In this document: piece by piece, positions 20,592-30,223 of the stretch
Position numbering within the stretch: position 1 is the stretch's first letter
How the letters are laid out: each line of letters starts with the position of its first letter
Assembly: GCF_002847345.1 (NCBI RefSeq)
Contig: NZ_LXFV01000001.1
Span: forward strand, 62,001-126,000
Direction: 5' to 3'
Length of the DNA stretch: 64,000 bases
Origin: Pectobacterium peruviense
GTDB taxonomy: Bacteria; Pseudomonadota; Gammaproteobacteria; Enterobacterales; Enterobacteriaceae
The notes under the pieces: generated by a model
Database searches by the model: none
The model's input: only the letters and a program-made list of their open reading frames with translations
What the model was told of the DNA's origin: nothing
Position numbers and translations under genes: made by a program

Positions 20592-21914
20592 GTGCAGCAG
20601 ATAGTCCGAACTATCGCTCTGGCGTATAACAGTTTACCTCGGCCCCATCGCGTCATGCTGGGGTCGCTTACCGTTGTGACATTGGCCGTTGCTGTTTGGC
20701 GGCCTTTTGTTTATCCCCATGTCGATGATGCGCCCGTCATCGTGAAAGATATCGACCTGGAAACCAGCCAACTGCGTACGCTGACGCCTGAAGCCAGTGA
20801 ACCGATAGACCAACCCTCGCCAGATGACGACATTCCGCAAGATGAGCTCGATGATAAAGTTGCCGATGAAGCTGGCGTACATGAGTATGTGGTCTCTACG
20901 GGTGATACTTTAAGCAGCATTTTGACGCAGTACGGTATCGATATCGCGGATGTCACCCAGCTCGCAGAGCAAAATAAAGATTTGCGTAACCTGAAAATTG
21001 GTCAGCAAATATCGTGGGCTCTGGCAGAAAATGGCGATCTGCAAAGTTTGACCTGGCAGATGTCTCGTCGCGAAACACGGATTTATGAGCGTGTAGGTGC
21101 CGATTTCAAAGAGCGCATTGAGACGCTGAAAGGCGAGTGGCGCAACAGCGTTCTGAATGGTCGGGTTAGTGGCAGCTTTGTCAGCAGCGCGAAAAGCGCC
21201 GGTTTAACCAGTACAGAAGTGCGGGACGTAATCAAAGCGCTGCAATGGCAGTTGGATTTCCGTAAGTTACGTAAAGACGACACGTTCTCTGTGCTGATGT
21301 CCCGCGAAATGCTCGATGGCAAAAGTGAACAGAGCGAACTGGTCGGCGTTCGTCTGAATACCGGCGGTAAAGACTATTACGCTATCCGTGCAGAAGACGG
21401 TAAATTCTACGATCGCGAAGGTTCCGGTTTGACGCGTGGCTTTATGCGTTTCCCGACCATGAAACAATTCCGTATTTCCTCCAATTTCAATCCACGTCGT
21501 TTGAACCCGGTAACGGGGCGCGTTGCACCGCATAAAGGTGTCGATTTTGCCATGCCGGTAGGTTCGCCAGTTCTGGCCGTCGGGGATGGCGAAGTCGTGA
21601 TTGCGAAACGCAGCGGTGCAGCGGGCAACTATGTAGTGATTCGTCATGGTCGCCAGTATACGACACGATTTATGCACCTAAATCGCATATTGGTTAAACC
21701 TGGGCAGAAAGTGAAACGTGGCGATCGTATCGGGTTGTCTGGTAATACCGGTCGTTCCACTGGCCCACACCTGCACTATGAACTCTGGGTTAACCAGCAG
21801 GCAGTAAACCCACTAACGGCTCAACTGCCGCGTTCTGAAGGGCTGGCGGGTAAAGAGCGTCGTGATTATCTGGCGCAGGTGAAGGAAGTGGTGCCGCAGC
21901 TTAAGTTTGATTAA
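20592..21914 (+). CDS. mepM: Murein DD-endopeptidase MepM
   Basis: MepM cuts 3-4 peptidoglycan cross-links so that new strands can be inserted. The 440-residue protein starts at GTG 20592 (MQQIVRTIAL, like E. coli). It has a membrane anchor (about 21-40), a LysM domain (about 97-142, EYVVSTGDTLSSIL) and a C-terminal LytM/M23 peptidase with H314 and D318 (HKGVDFA) and H393/H395 (GPHLHYE). It lies 12 bases after znuA and may share its transcript. In E. coli the same neighbour arrangement makes its expression zinc-linked. Confidence 0.96.
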   Translation: MQQIVRTIALAYNSLPRPHRVMLGSLTVVTLAVAVWRPFVYPHVDDAPVIVKDIDLETSQLRTLTPEASEPIDQPSPDDDIPQDELDDKVADEAGVHEYVVSTGDTLSSILTQYGIDIADVTQLAEQNKDLRNLKIGQQISWALAENGDLQSLTWQMSRRETRIYERVGADFKERIETLKGEWRNSVLNGRVSGSFVSSAKSAGLTSTEVRDVIKALQWQLDFRKLRKDDTFSVLMSREMLDGKSEQSELVGVRLNTGGKDYYAIRAEDGKFYDREGSGLTRGFMRFPTMKQFRISSNFNPRRLNPVTGRVAPHKGVDFAMPVGSPVLAVGDGEVVIAKRSGAAGNYVVIRHGRQYTTRFMHLNRILVKPGQKVKRGDRIGLSGNTGRSTGPHLHYELWVNQQAVNPLTAQLPRSEGLAGKERRDYLAQVKEVVPQLKFD

Positions 21915-21916
21915 CC

Positions 21917-22040
21917 ATATCCGTCATACTTCAAGCTGCTTGTGCGTTGGCTGCCCTTACTCACCCCAGTCACTTACTTGTGTAAGCTCCTGGGGATTCA
22001 TGCGGTTGCCGCCTTCATGCAACTTGAATTATTTAGGATA
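21917..22040. repeat. ~125-bp intergenic palindromic repeat, copy between mepM and lpxM
   Basis: It begins CATATCCGTCATACTTCAAG, has a central inverted CTTACTTGTGTAAG and ends ACTTGAATTATTTAGGATA. The ends are roughly inverted to each other, like the copies at 24975 and 47680. Confidence 0.8.
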
Positions 22041-22058
22041 GATATTTACTGCATGTTG

Positions 22059-22089
22059 TGCCGGTGGCTTGCTGCCGGCATTTTCATTT
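22059..22089 (+). terminator. Probable terminator after mepM
   Basis: TGCCGG and CCGGCA form a short stem followed by TTTTCATTT. Confidence 0.6.
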
Positions 22090-22227
22090 ATAGAACACCT
22101 TATTGCGCACTGGCTCCTGGTGTTTTGTTGTCGAGCAGGTGTGTTTTTGCGTAATTGTCAGCGGGTGTTGCTAAACGCTGAGCGGCAATTATGATTATGT
22201 TTATTGATTGATCTGAAGAGTTTAGGC

Positions 22228-23205
22228 ATGGAAAAAGAAAAAAAATCGAACGCTGAATTTGTTCCCCAGTTTCAACGCGCCTTTTTTCATCCGCGCTATT
22301 GGGGCGTTTGGTTAGGCGTTGGCGCGATGGCACTTGCTGCCTATATTCCCGCGCGGTTAAGAAACCCGGTTCTGGGTGGGTTAGGGCGTTTTGTCGGGAG
22401 AATATCAAAAGGCGCACGCCGCCGTGCCCGCATTAACTTGCTGTACTGCATGCCGGAGTTAACGGAAGCGCAGCGCGAAACTATCATCGATGACATGTTT
22501 GCGACGGCACCTCAGTCGATGATCATGATGGTAGAAGTGGGAATTCGTAACCCAAAGAAAATCGAAAAATATGTTCGCTGGCATGGCGAAGACATTCTGG
22601 AACGCATCAAAGCACAAGAGAAGAACGTGATTTTTCTGGTTCCGCACGGTTGGGGAGTTGATATCCCTGCGATGTTGCTGACCTCTCGCGGGCAGCGCAT
22701 GGCGGCCATGTTCCACAATCAGAAGAATGCACTGGTGGATTATTGGTGGAATCGGTTACGTCGTCGCTTTGGTGGCCGCATCCATGCTCGTAACGACGGC
22801 ATTAAGCCGTTTATTAGCTCCGTACGCTCTGGGTGCTGGGGTTATTACTTGCCCGATCAGGATCACGGCCCCGAGCACAGCGAATTCGTTGATTTCTTTG
22901 CGACCTATAAAGCAACGCTGCCTGCTGTCGGACGGCTGATGAAAGTGTGCCGAGCTGATATTGTGCCGTTGTTCCCGGTATATAACGCCAAAGACGGTTG
23001 CCTTGATGTATTTATTCGTCCGCCGATGGACGATTTGGCGGAAGCGGATGATGCTTATATTGCGCGGCGCATGAATGAAGAAGTTGAAATTCTGGTCAGA
23101 CCGAACCCTGAGCAATACACCTGGATTCTTAAATTGCTGAAAACCCGCAAGCCGGGTGAGATTGAGCCATATTGCCGCGATGAGCTATACCGCAACAAGA
23201 AGTGA
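22228..23205 (+). CDS. lpxM: Lipid A secondary acyltransferase LpxM
   Basis: LpxM adds the last secondary acyl chain to Kdo2-lipid A at the inner membrane. The 325-residue protein (start ATG 22228, MEKEKKSNAEFVPQFQRAFF) has an N-terminal hydrophobic anchor and the acyltransferase HX4D motif HGWGVD (H140, D145). DQDHGPEHSEFVDFFATYKATLPAIG-type sequence follows (here ATLPAVG). The TTG at 22204 is not used. It is a single gene with its own terminator. Confidence 0.96.
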   Translation: MEKEKKSNAEFVPQFQRAFFHPRYWGVWLGVGAMALAAYIPARLRNPVLGGLGRFVGRISKGARRRARINLLYCMPELTEAQRETIIDDMFATAPQSMIMMVEVGIRNPKKIEKYVRWHGEDILERIKAQEKNVIFLVPHGWGVDIPAMLLTSRGQRMAAMFHNQKNALVDYWWNRLRRRFGGRIHARNDGIKPFISSVRSGCWGYYLPDQDHGPEHSEFVDFFATYKATLPAVGRLMKVCRADIVPLFPVYNAKDGCLDVFIRPPMDDLAEADDAYIARRMNEEVEILVRPNPEQYTWILKLLKTRKPGEIEPYCRDELYRNKK

Positions 23206-23231
23206 GATGAGTCGCGTATAGACGTATGGAT

Positions 23232-23264
23232 AAAAAAGCCGGACGAGAAATCGTCCGGCTTTTT
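23232..23264. terminator. Bidirectional terminator, lpxM/pykA
   Basis: AAAAAGCCGGACGA and TCGTCCGGCTTTTT form a perfect stem around GAAA, with T-runs in both reading directions, between converging genes. Confidence 0.93.
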
Positions 23265-23315
23265 ACTATCATAATACCGTCCGCCAACTCAGCTGCGGGT
23301 CAGTTATTACAATGA

Positions 23316-24758
23316 TTATTCCACGCGCAGGATGCGGATGGTGTTGGTTGTGCCTACGGTGCCCATGATATCGCCCTGTGTGACGATAACCAGATCCCCA
23401 GACATCAGGAACCCTTTATCACGCAGCAAGATCACAGCATCATTGGCAGCAGCAACGCCGTCAGTGTAGCTGTCGAAATGCACCGGTGTAACACCACGAT
23501 ACAGTGCGGTCAGGTTCAGCGTGTGCTCATGACGGGACATGGCGAAAATCGGTAGGCCAGAACTGATACGGGACATCATCAGGGCGGTACGGCCAGATTC
23601 TGTCATAGCGATCAGTGCCGTCACCCCTTTCAGGTGGTTAGCCGCATACATAGAAGACATCGCGATGGATTCTTCCGTGTTATCAAACTGTACGTCAAGG
23701 CGGTGTTTGGAGACGTTGATGCTTGGAATTTTCTCCGCGCCTAGACAGACTTTCGCCATAGCAGCGACGGTTTCAGCCGGATATTGACCCGCAGCAGTTT
23801 CTGCTGACAGCATCACGGCATCGGTGCCATCCAGCACGGCGTTGGCGACGTCCATTACCTCAGCACGCGTTGGCATCGGGTTAGTGATCATCGATTCCAT
23901 CATCTGCGTGGCGGTAATGACCGCACGATTCAACTGACGGGCACGACGAATCAACTTCTTCTGAATCCCTACCAGCTCTGGATCGCCGATTTCAACGCCC
24001 AGATCGCCCCTCGCGACCATAACCACGTCGGAAGCCAAAATAATGTCATCCATTGCGGCATCTGAACAGACGGCTTCAGCACGTTCAACTTTTGATACGA
24101 TCTTGGCGTTACAGCCAGCGTCGCGTGCGAGGCGGCGTGCATAGTTGAGATCTTCACCGGTACGTGGGAAAGAGACAGCCAGATAGTCGACGCCAATTTT
24201 TGCGGCAGTAATAATGTCGGCTTTATCTTTTTCCGTCAGGGCTTCGGCAGACAGACCGCCACCGAGTTTGTTGATGCCTTTATTGTTAGACAGCGGGCCA
24301 CCAACGGTGACTTCGGTGTAAACTTTCAGACCTTCAACCTGGAGGACTTTCAGCTGTACGCGACCGTCATCCAGTAACAGAATGTCGCCAGGCACTACGT
24401 CGCTCGGCAAGCCTTTGTAATCGATCCCGACTTTTTCTTTATCGCCTTCGCCTTTCGCTAAGTTGGCATCCAGCAAGAATTTGTCGCCGATATTCAGGAA
24501 GATTTTACCTTCTTTGAAGGTAGAAACACGAATTTTTGGACCCTGTAGATCGCCAAGAATGGCAACGTGGCGGCCTAATTTAGCCGCAATTTCACGAACT
24601 TTGTTGGCACGTAATTGATGATCTTCTGCTGTGCCGTGAGAAAAATTCATGCGTACTACGTTAGCGCCCGCATTGATAATCTTTTCAAGATTATTATCGC
24701 GGTCGGTAGCGGGCCCCAGGGTGGTAACAATTTTGGTTCTTCTGAGCCGTCTGGACAT
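23316..24758 (-). CDS. pykA: Pyruvate kinase II
   Basis: PykA converts phosphoenolpyruvate and ADP to pyruvate and ATP. The 480 residues start [18 protein letters not shown] and include [11 protein letters not shown], the active-site block [21 protein letters not shown] and ATQMMESMI. It matches the AMP-activated type II enzyme of E. coli in sequence and place (next to lpxM and hexR). HexR is a known regulator of pykA in E. coli, but I see no clear HexR box before it here. Confidence 0.98.
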   Translation of the reverse strand: MSRRLRRTKIVTTLGPATDRDNNLEKIINAGANVVRMNFSHGTAEDHQLRANKVREIAAKLGRHVAILGDLQGPKIRVSTFKEGKIFLNIGDKFLLDANLAKGEGDKEKVGIDYKGLPSDVVPGDILLLDDGRVQLKVLQVEGLKVYTEVTVGGPLSNNKGINKLGGGLSAEALTEKDKADIITAAKIGVDYLAVSFPRTGEDLNYARRLARDAGCNAKIVSKVERAEAVCSDAAMDDIILASDVVMVARGDLGVEIGDPELVGIQKKLIRRARQLNRAVITATQMMESMITNPMPTRAEVMDVANAVLDGTDAVMLSAETAAGQYPAETVAAMAKVCLGAEKIPSINVSKHRLDVQFDNTEESIAMSSMYAANHLKGVTALIAMTESGRTALMMSRISSGLPIFAMSRHEHTLNLTALYRGVTPVHFDSYTDGVAAANDAVILLRDKGFLMSGDLVIVTQGDIMGTVGTTNTIRILRVE

Positions 24759-24974
24759 GTATAACTCCGTTCACTTGTGAAGCTGTAGTGTTGCGATTAA
24801 GCGTCGAATAACGGTGCAAAATGTCACTTTACAACAAAACTATTTCACCTGCGTTATCCGAACATCGTGTTGAGTCTGATTATCATACTGTACAGGTAAT
24901 GCTCGCCATCTTTCCATAACCGCCGTTTGTGGCTACATCAAGATGAGGCGGGTAGATGATACCGCTCATTTTTA

Positions 24975-25100
<126 letters not shown>

Positions 25101-25140
25101 GGATATAACTAAAAGCAAAGCACAACGTAAAACTTACCTA

Positions 25141-26010
25141 TCACCTGAAAGGGTTAATCAATCGTTCGTCTTTATCAAAGCGCGATTCACGCAAGGCTTC
25201 TTTGACCCGTTTCAGGTTATCTCGAAATTTTTCCCCGCGACGCAGTGTGAATCCCGTCGCCAGAACGTCGATCAGCGTCAACTGAGCGATGCGGGATACC
25301 ATCGGCATATAGACATCGGTATCTTCAGGCACGTCAAGCCGTAAGGCCAGCGAGGCTTCACGCGCCAGCGGCGTGCCATCCGACGTGATGGCGATCACTG
25401 TCGCATCGTTCTCACGTGCCAGTTGCGCCATTTCGACCAGACTTTTGGTTCTACCAGTATGGGAGATCAACACCACGACGTCGCCGTCGCTGGAATTCAT
25501 GCAGCTCATGCGCTGCATAACGATGTCATCAAAATAAACCACGGGGATGTTGAAGCGGAAAAATTTGTTCATCGCATCGTGTGCGACTGCGGCGGAAGCG
25601 CCCAGACCAAAAAAAGAAATTTTCTTCGCCTGCGTCAGCAAATCTACGGCGCGGTTGACGGCGGTAACATCCAGGCTCGATTTCACCTGCTCTAAGCCGG
25701 CCATCGCGGATTCAAAGATTTTACTGGTATAGGCGTCAACGCTGTCATCTTCTTCAACGTTACGGTTCACATACGGCGTACCGTTCGCCAGACTTTGCGC
25801 CAGATGTAGTTTAAAATCGGGAAAACCTTTAGTTTCAAGTCGACGGCAGAAACGATTAACCGTTGGCTCACTGACGTCGGCCATTTTGGCCAGCGTCGCG
25901 ATGCTGGAGTGAATAGCCGTCTGCGGAGTGCTCAGGATCACTTCAGCCACTTTTCTTTCTGATTTGCTCAAGAGTTCTAAGTGACTCTGGATTTTTTCCA
26001 GCATATTCAT
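25141..26010 (-). CDS. hexR: RpiR-family repressor HexR
   Basis: HexR represses hexose and Entner-Doudoroff genes and is released by 2-keto-3-deoxy-6-phosphogluconate. The 289-residue protein starts MNMLEKIQSHLELLSKSERK. It has an N-terminal RpiR helix-turn-helix (MADVSEPTVNRFCRRLETKG) and a SIS sugar-phosphate domain (about 125-260, FFGLGASAAVAHDA and ISHTGRTKSLV). The frame extends further upstream, but the family start is used. It is divergent from zwf, whose promoter carries its box. Confidence 0.97.
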   Translation of the reverse strand: MNMLEKIQSHLELLSKSERKVAEVILSTPQTAIHSSIATLAKMADVSEPTVNRFCRRLETKGFPDFKLHLAQSLANGTPYVNRNVEEDDSVDAYTSKIFESAMAGLEQVKSSLDVTAVNRAVDLLTQAKKISFFGLGASAAVAHDAMNKFFRFNIPVVYFDDIVMQRMSCMNSSDGDVVVLISHTGRTKSLVEMAQLARENDATVIAITSDGTPLAREASLALRLDVPEDTDVYMPMVSRIAQLTLIDVLATGFTLRRGEKFRDNLKRVKEALRESRFDKDERLINPFR

Positions 26011-26353
26011 ACGACAAGGGCCATGTAAGTTTTTTCCGATTTCAACTAAAGGTACAACTGGCATGCATTACGTGAAAAAATGCACGTCGTGAAAATATAC
26101 TACGACCTGTGGTGGTTGGCAGAGGGCAACGCGCTAAGTTGACGCCTTTTTTTGCCAGAACATGACATGTGTCTAACTTTCAGAAAAGTAATCGACTGTC
26201 AGAAACGACGAAAAATTTCGTTTTAGGGCGAACGCATAAGTGACTTCAGCCACTGCACAGACCGATTTATGCAGGTTTTCAGTCAATACTGATCATTATT
26301 TAGCATTTTTATGATGGGTTTACTGGCTGTAGTCAAAAAGAGTACATTATCGC

Positions 26354-26368
26354 TGTAATAAAATTACA
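26354..26368. promoter_or_regulatory. HexR operator before zwf
   Basis: TGTAATAAAATTACA has perfect inverted TGTAAT / ATTACA arms and equals the gammaproteobacterial HexR consensus (TGTAAT-N3-ATTACA). It lies 24 bases before the zwf start, so HexR bound here should block zwf transcription. Confidence 0.88.
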
Positions 26369-26392
26369 GCATCCTGCAACGAGGAGATGAAC

Positions 26393-27868
26393 ATGGCGGT
26401 AACTTCAACAGCCCAAGCGTGCGATCTGGTTATTTTCGGTGCCAAGGGCGATCTGGCGCGCCGTAAATTGCTGCCTTCCCTGTACCAGTTGGAAAAAGCA
26501 GGTCACATCCATGCGGACACCAAAATTATTGGCGTAGGCCGTGCGGATTGGGATAAAGCGGAGTATACCCGCGTCGTGCGCGAAGCGCTTGACACCTTTA
26601 TGAAAGAAGCCATCGACGATAAGTTGTGGGAAACGCTAAGTAGTCGGCTGGATTTCTGCAATCTTGATGTGGAAGACACGAAAGCCTTCAACAAGCTGGG
26701 CAAGATGCTTGACCAGAAAAATCGCACCACGATCAACTATTTTGCGATGCCACCCAGCACATTTGGGGCGATCTGCAAAGGGTTGGGAACCGCAGGGCTG
26801 AATAAAGAACCTGCGCGCGTGGTGATGGAAAAACCGCTGGGTACCGACCTGGCATCTTCTCGCGTGATTAACGATCAGGTCGCGGAATTCTTCAACGAGT
26901 GCCAGGTTTACCGTATCGACCACTATCTGGGTAAAGAAACGGTTCTGAACCTGCTGGCGCTGCGTTTTGCCAACTCGTTGTTCTCCTCAAATTGGGATAA
27001 CCGGACGATCGATCATGTGCAGATCACGGTAGCCGAAGAAGTGGGGATTGAAGGGCGCTGGGGCTATTTTGATAAAGCCGGTCAGATGCGTGACATGATC
27101 CAGAACCACCTGTTACAGATTCTGACGATGATTGCGATGTCGCCGCCGTCTGATTTGACGACCGACCGCATCCGTGATGAAAAAGTAAAAGTGTTGCGTT
27201 CGCTGCGTCGTATCAATCGTTCTAATGTGCATGAAACAACGGTGCGCGGCCAATATTCTTCTGGTTTTGTTCAGGGACATAAAGTGCCGGGCTATCTGGA
27301 AGAAGAGGGTGCGAACAAAAGCAGCAGCACGGAAACGTTTGTCGCCATTCGTGTCGACATCGATGACTGGCGCTGGTCTGGTGTGCCGTTCTACCTGCGC
27401 ACCGGAAAACGTCTGCCAACGAAATGTTCAGAAGTGGTGGTGTACTTTAAAAATCCGGCACTGAACCTGTTCCATGATTCTTACCAGCAGTTACCGCAGA
27501 ACAAGCTGATCATCCGCTTGCAGCCGGATGAAGGCGTGGAAATCCAGATTCTGAATAAAATTCCAGGGTTAGAGCACAAGCATCGCCTGCAAACGGTGAA
27601 GCTGGATCTGAGCTTCTCGGAAACCTTTAACCAGCAGCACCTGGCGGATGCCTATGAGCGCCTGTTGCTGGAAACCATGCGTGGGATCCAGGCGTTGTTC
27701 GTTCGTCGTGATGAAGTTGAAGAAGCCTGGAAATGGGTGGATTCCATCATGGATGCGTGGGCCATGGACAACGATGCGCCGAAACCGTATCAGGCAGGAA
27801 GCTGGGGACCGGTAGCATCTGTCGCGATGATTACTCGCGATGGCCGTTCCTGGAATGAGTTTGAGTAA
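26393..27868 (+). CDS. zwf: Glucose-6-phosphate 1-dehydrogenase
   Basis: Zwf oxidises glucose-6-phosphate to 6-phosphogluconolactone with NADP, the entry to the pentose phosphate and Entner-Doudoroff routes. The 491 residues include the nucleotide loop FGAKGDLARR (15-24) and active-site block RIDHYLGKE (174-182). The sequence reads ATG-AAC-ATG; the second ATG (26393) is chosen because GAGGAG sits directly against the first. It is divergent from hexR and followed directly by eda; no edd lies between them, unlike in E. coli. Confidence 0.98.
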   Translation: MAVTSTAQACDLVIFGAKGDLARRKLLPSLYQLEKAGHIHADTKIIGVGRADWDKAEYTRVVREALDTFMKEAIDDKLWETLSSRLDFCNLDVEDTKAFNKLGKMLDQKNRTTINYFAMPPSTFGAICKGLGTAGLNKEPARVVMEKPLGTDLASSRVINDQVAEFFNECQVYRIDHYLGKETVLNLLALRFANSLFSSNWDNRTIDHVQITVAEEVGIEGRWGYFDKAGQMRDMIQNHLLQILTMIAMSPPSDLTTDRIRDEKVKVLRSLRRINRSNVHETTVRGQYSSGFVQGHKVPGYLEEEGANKSSSTETFVAIRVDIDDWRWSGVPFYLRTGKRLPTKCSEVVVYFKNPALNLFHDSYQQLPQNKLIIRLQPDEGVEIQILNKIPGLEHKHRLQTVKLDLSFSETFNQQHLADAYERLLLETMRGIQALFVRRDEVEEAWKWVDSIMDAWAMDNDAPKPYQAGSWGPVASVAMITRDGRSWNEFE

Positions 27869-28035
27869 TTTTTTGATAATACGTCAGTAACGGGAATGCG
27901 GAGGTTATTCGGCATTCCATCGTTTTAATGTATGGCTAACGGTGCGGTCGGACATCTGCGGCGACGCAGATCCCTGTGGCAGGGGCGCGCTATATAATTA
28001 ATGATGCCTTCGGGCATGACTGGAGATAACTTTTG

Positions 28036-28677
28036 ATGAAAAACTGGAAAACGAGCGCGGAACAGATTTTGACAACGGGTCCCGTTGTTCCTGTGATTGT
28101 GGTCAACAAACTGGAACACGCGGTGCCGATGGCAAAAGCGTTAGTCGCGGGCGGCGTTCGCGTTCTGGAACTGACATTGCGTACCGACTGTGCCATTGAC
28201 GCGATCCGTGCGATTGCGAAAGAAGTACCGGAAGCTATCGTGGGTGCAGGTACGGTGACAAATCCTCAGCAACTGGCTGCGGTTGTTGAAGCGGGTGCGC
28301 AGTTTGCCATCAGCCCCGGTCTGACCGAGCCGCTGTTGAAAGCTGCGACGGAAGGCAACATCCCGTTGATTCCAGGTATCAGCACCGTGTCTGAATTGAT
28401 GCTGGGTATGGATTACGGCCTGCGTGAGTTCAAATTCTTCCCAGCAGAAGCTAACGGCGGCGTGAAAGCGCTCCAGGCGATTGGTGGGCCGTTTGCTCAT
28501 ATTCGTTTCTGCCCGACTGGTGGCATTACGCCGAACAACTACCGTGATTATCTGGCGCTGAAAAGCGTGCTGTGCGTAGGCGGTTCTTGGTTGGTGCCGA
28601 ACGACGCGTTGGAAAGCGGCGATTACGCGCGAATTACTGAGCTGGCACGTGAAGCTGTTGCGGGCGCAAAAGCCTAA
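28036..28677 (+). CDS. eda: KDPG/KHG aldolase
   Basis: Eda splits 2-keto-3-deoxy-6-phosphogluconate into pyruvate and glyceraldehyde-3-phosphate. The 213 residues match E. coli Eda almost end to end, with general base E45 (LELTLRT) and Schiff-base K133 (EFKFFPAEA). ATG 28036 is used; the TTG before it would add one residue. In soft-rot bacteria this enzyme (also named KdgA) ends pectin catabolism. A TATAAT-like box near 27990 suggests its own promoter in the 167-base gap after zwf. Confidence 0.97.
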   Translation: MKNWKTSAEQILTTGPVVPVIVVNKLEHAVPMAKALVAGGVRVLELTLRTDCAIDAIRAIAKEVPEAIVGAGTVTNPQQLAAVVEAGAQFAISPGLTEPLLKAATEGNIPLIPGISTVSELMLGMDYGLREFKFFPAEANGGVKALQAIGGPFAHIRFCPTGGITPNNYRDYLALKSVLCVGGSWLVPNDALESGDYARITELAREAVAGAKA

Positions 28678-28699
28678 GTTCGCTGGTTACTGAATGACG

Positions 28700-28728
28700 A
28701 AGGCCACTCACTGAGAGTGGCCTTTTTT
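28700..28728 (+). terminator. Terminator after eda
   Basis: AAGGCCACTC and GAGTGGCC form a stem around ACTGA, followed by six T residues. Confidence 0.92.
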
Positions 28729-28729
28729 A

Positions 28730-28804
28730 TGACGGACATCCTTGTCCGTCACCCTGCGAGCCGTCGCAAGCGACGTTGAAAAACGTTCCTTATTTTTTTC
28801 AACA
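28730..28804. repeat. Cluster of small hairpins between eda and purT
   Basis: Three adjacent inverted repeats: GACGGAC/GTCCGTC (28734-28753 region), GTCGC/GCGAC, and GTTGAAAAA/TTTTTTTCAAC (about 28777-28804). The last can serve as an mRNA hairpin for purT on the minus strand. Function unknown. Confidence 0.4.
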
Positions 28805-28844
28805 GGCTATCCCTGCCTGCTACCCTCTGGGTTGTTGCAATGCA

Positions 28845-30023
28845 TCAGCCGCTGACTTTTACGCCTGCTGCGACACGCTTTGCGATGTCGACAGCATCGT
28901 CTGTCGTTTCTGCACTGGCTAACGCAACGCCCATACGGCGTTTCCCGCTGATATCCGGTTTACCAAACAGGCGAATTTGCGTATGAGGGAGGAGCGCGTT
29001 TTCCAGTCCCTGATAACGTACGTTGTTGCTATCGAGTTCCGGTAAAATTACCGCGGAAGCCGATGCACCGTATTGACGAACGGATCCAATTGGTAGCCCC
29101 AGGAAAGCGCGAACGTGCAGGGCAAACTCAGACAGATCCTGAGAAATCATCGTCACCATGCCAGTATCGTGCGGGCGAGGGGAGACCTCGCTGAAAATAA
29201 CCTCATCACCGCAGACGAACAGCTCAACGCCGAACAGACCATAACCGCCGAGCGCTTTCACGACATCGCTAGCCATCTTCTGTGCGCGTTCCAGCGCCAG
29301 TGCACTCATCTGCTGCGGCTGCCAGGATTCGCGATAATCGCCGTCTTCTTGTCGATGACCGATTGGCGCACAGAAATGAATGCCGTCAACGGCATGGATG
29401 GTCAGCAGGGTGATCTCAAAATCAAAATTAACCAATCCTTCAACGATGACGCGTCCACCACCCGCCCGTCCACCCTGTTGGGCATAGCGCCATGCCTGCT
29501 CTAACTGCTCAGCGGAACGAATCAGGCTTTGTCCTTTGCCGGATGAACTCATGACCGGTTTAACAATGCAGGGATAACCAATCGCATCTACTGCTTGACG
29601 AAAGCTTTCTTCGCTGTCGGCAAAACAGTAGGTGGATGTCGGAACGCCGAGTGTTTCGGCAGCCAGACGACGGATGCCTTCACGGTTCATTGTCAGGCGT
29701 GTCGCTTCAGCACAAGGGACAACGTGGTGACCCTGTTTTTCCAGCGCCACCAGCATGTCGGTCGCGATAGCCTCAATTTCCGGCACGATGTAATCAGGGC
29801 GTTCGGCTTCAACCAACGCTTTTAATGCGTCGCCATCCAACATATTGATGACGTGGCTGCGATGTGCAACTTGCATCGCGGGTGCATCGGCATAGCGATC
29901 GACTGCGATCACTTCGATTCCAAGGCGCTGACATTCAATCGCCACTTCTTTGCCTAATTCACCGGAGCCAAGCAGCATCACTCGTGTGGCATCCGCACGC
30001 AGGGCGGTTCCAATCGTTAACAT
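28845..30023 (-). CDS. purT: Formate-dependent GAR transformylase PurT
   Basis: PurT is the formate- and ATP-dependent enzyme for the third step of purine synthesis (glycinamide ribonucleotide formylation), an alternative to PurN. The 392-residue ATP-grasp protein starts [30 protein letters not shown]. It carries [25 protein letters not shown] (ATP loop) and [13 protein letters not shown] PurR box lies 44 bases upstream. It is divergent from ptrB. Confidence 0.98.
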   Translation of the reverse strand: MLTIGTALRADATRVMLLGSGELGKEVAIECQRLGIEVIAVDRYADAPAMQVAHRSHVINMLDGDALKALVEAERPDYIVPEIEAIATDMLVALEKQGHHVVPCAEATRLTMNREGIRRLAAETLGVPTSTYCFADSEESFRQAVDAIGYPCIVKPVMSSSGKGQSLIRSAEQLEQAWRYAQQGGRAGGGRVIVEGLVNFDFEITLLTIHAVDGIHFCAPIGHRQEDGDYRESWQPQQMSALALERAQKMASDVVKALGGYGLFGVELFVCGDEVIFSEVSPRPHDTGMVTMISQDLSEFALHVRAFLGLPIGSVRQYGASASAVILPELDSNNVRYQGLENALLPHTQIRLFGKPDISGKRRMGVALASAETTDDAVDIAKRVAAGVKVSG

Positions 30024-30066
30024 AACCTTATACCTGATCGGGTTGTGAAAAATGGCCGCAGTATAA

Positions 30067-30082
30067 ACGAAAACGTTTGCGT
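30067..30082. promoter_or_regulatory. PurR box upstream of purT
   Basis: ACGAAAACGTTTGCGT matches 15 of 16 positions of the PurR consensus ACGCAAACGTTTGCGT. It lies just upstream of purT, so repression by hypoxanthine- or guanine-bound PurR is expected. Confidence 0.88.
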
Positions 30083-30223
30083 GCGCATTAAAGAGGGGAC
30101 GCCCTGGAATGCGTTACGCAAAAGCGCATCAAGAGACAAGGACGTGGCTTGGCATTGCTGGGCAATCGTGCCACTCTTCTTGCAGAGTGAAAATTTTATG
30201 TCAAGACAACGAGATCCGACGCG

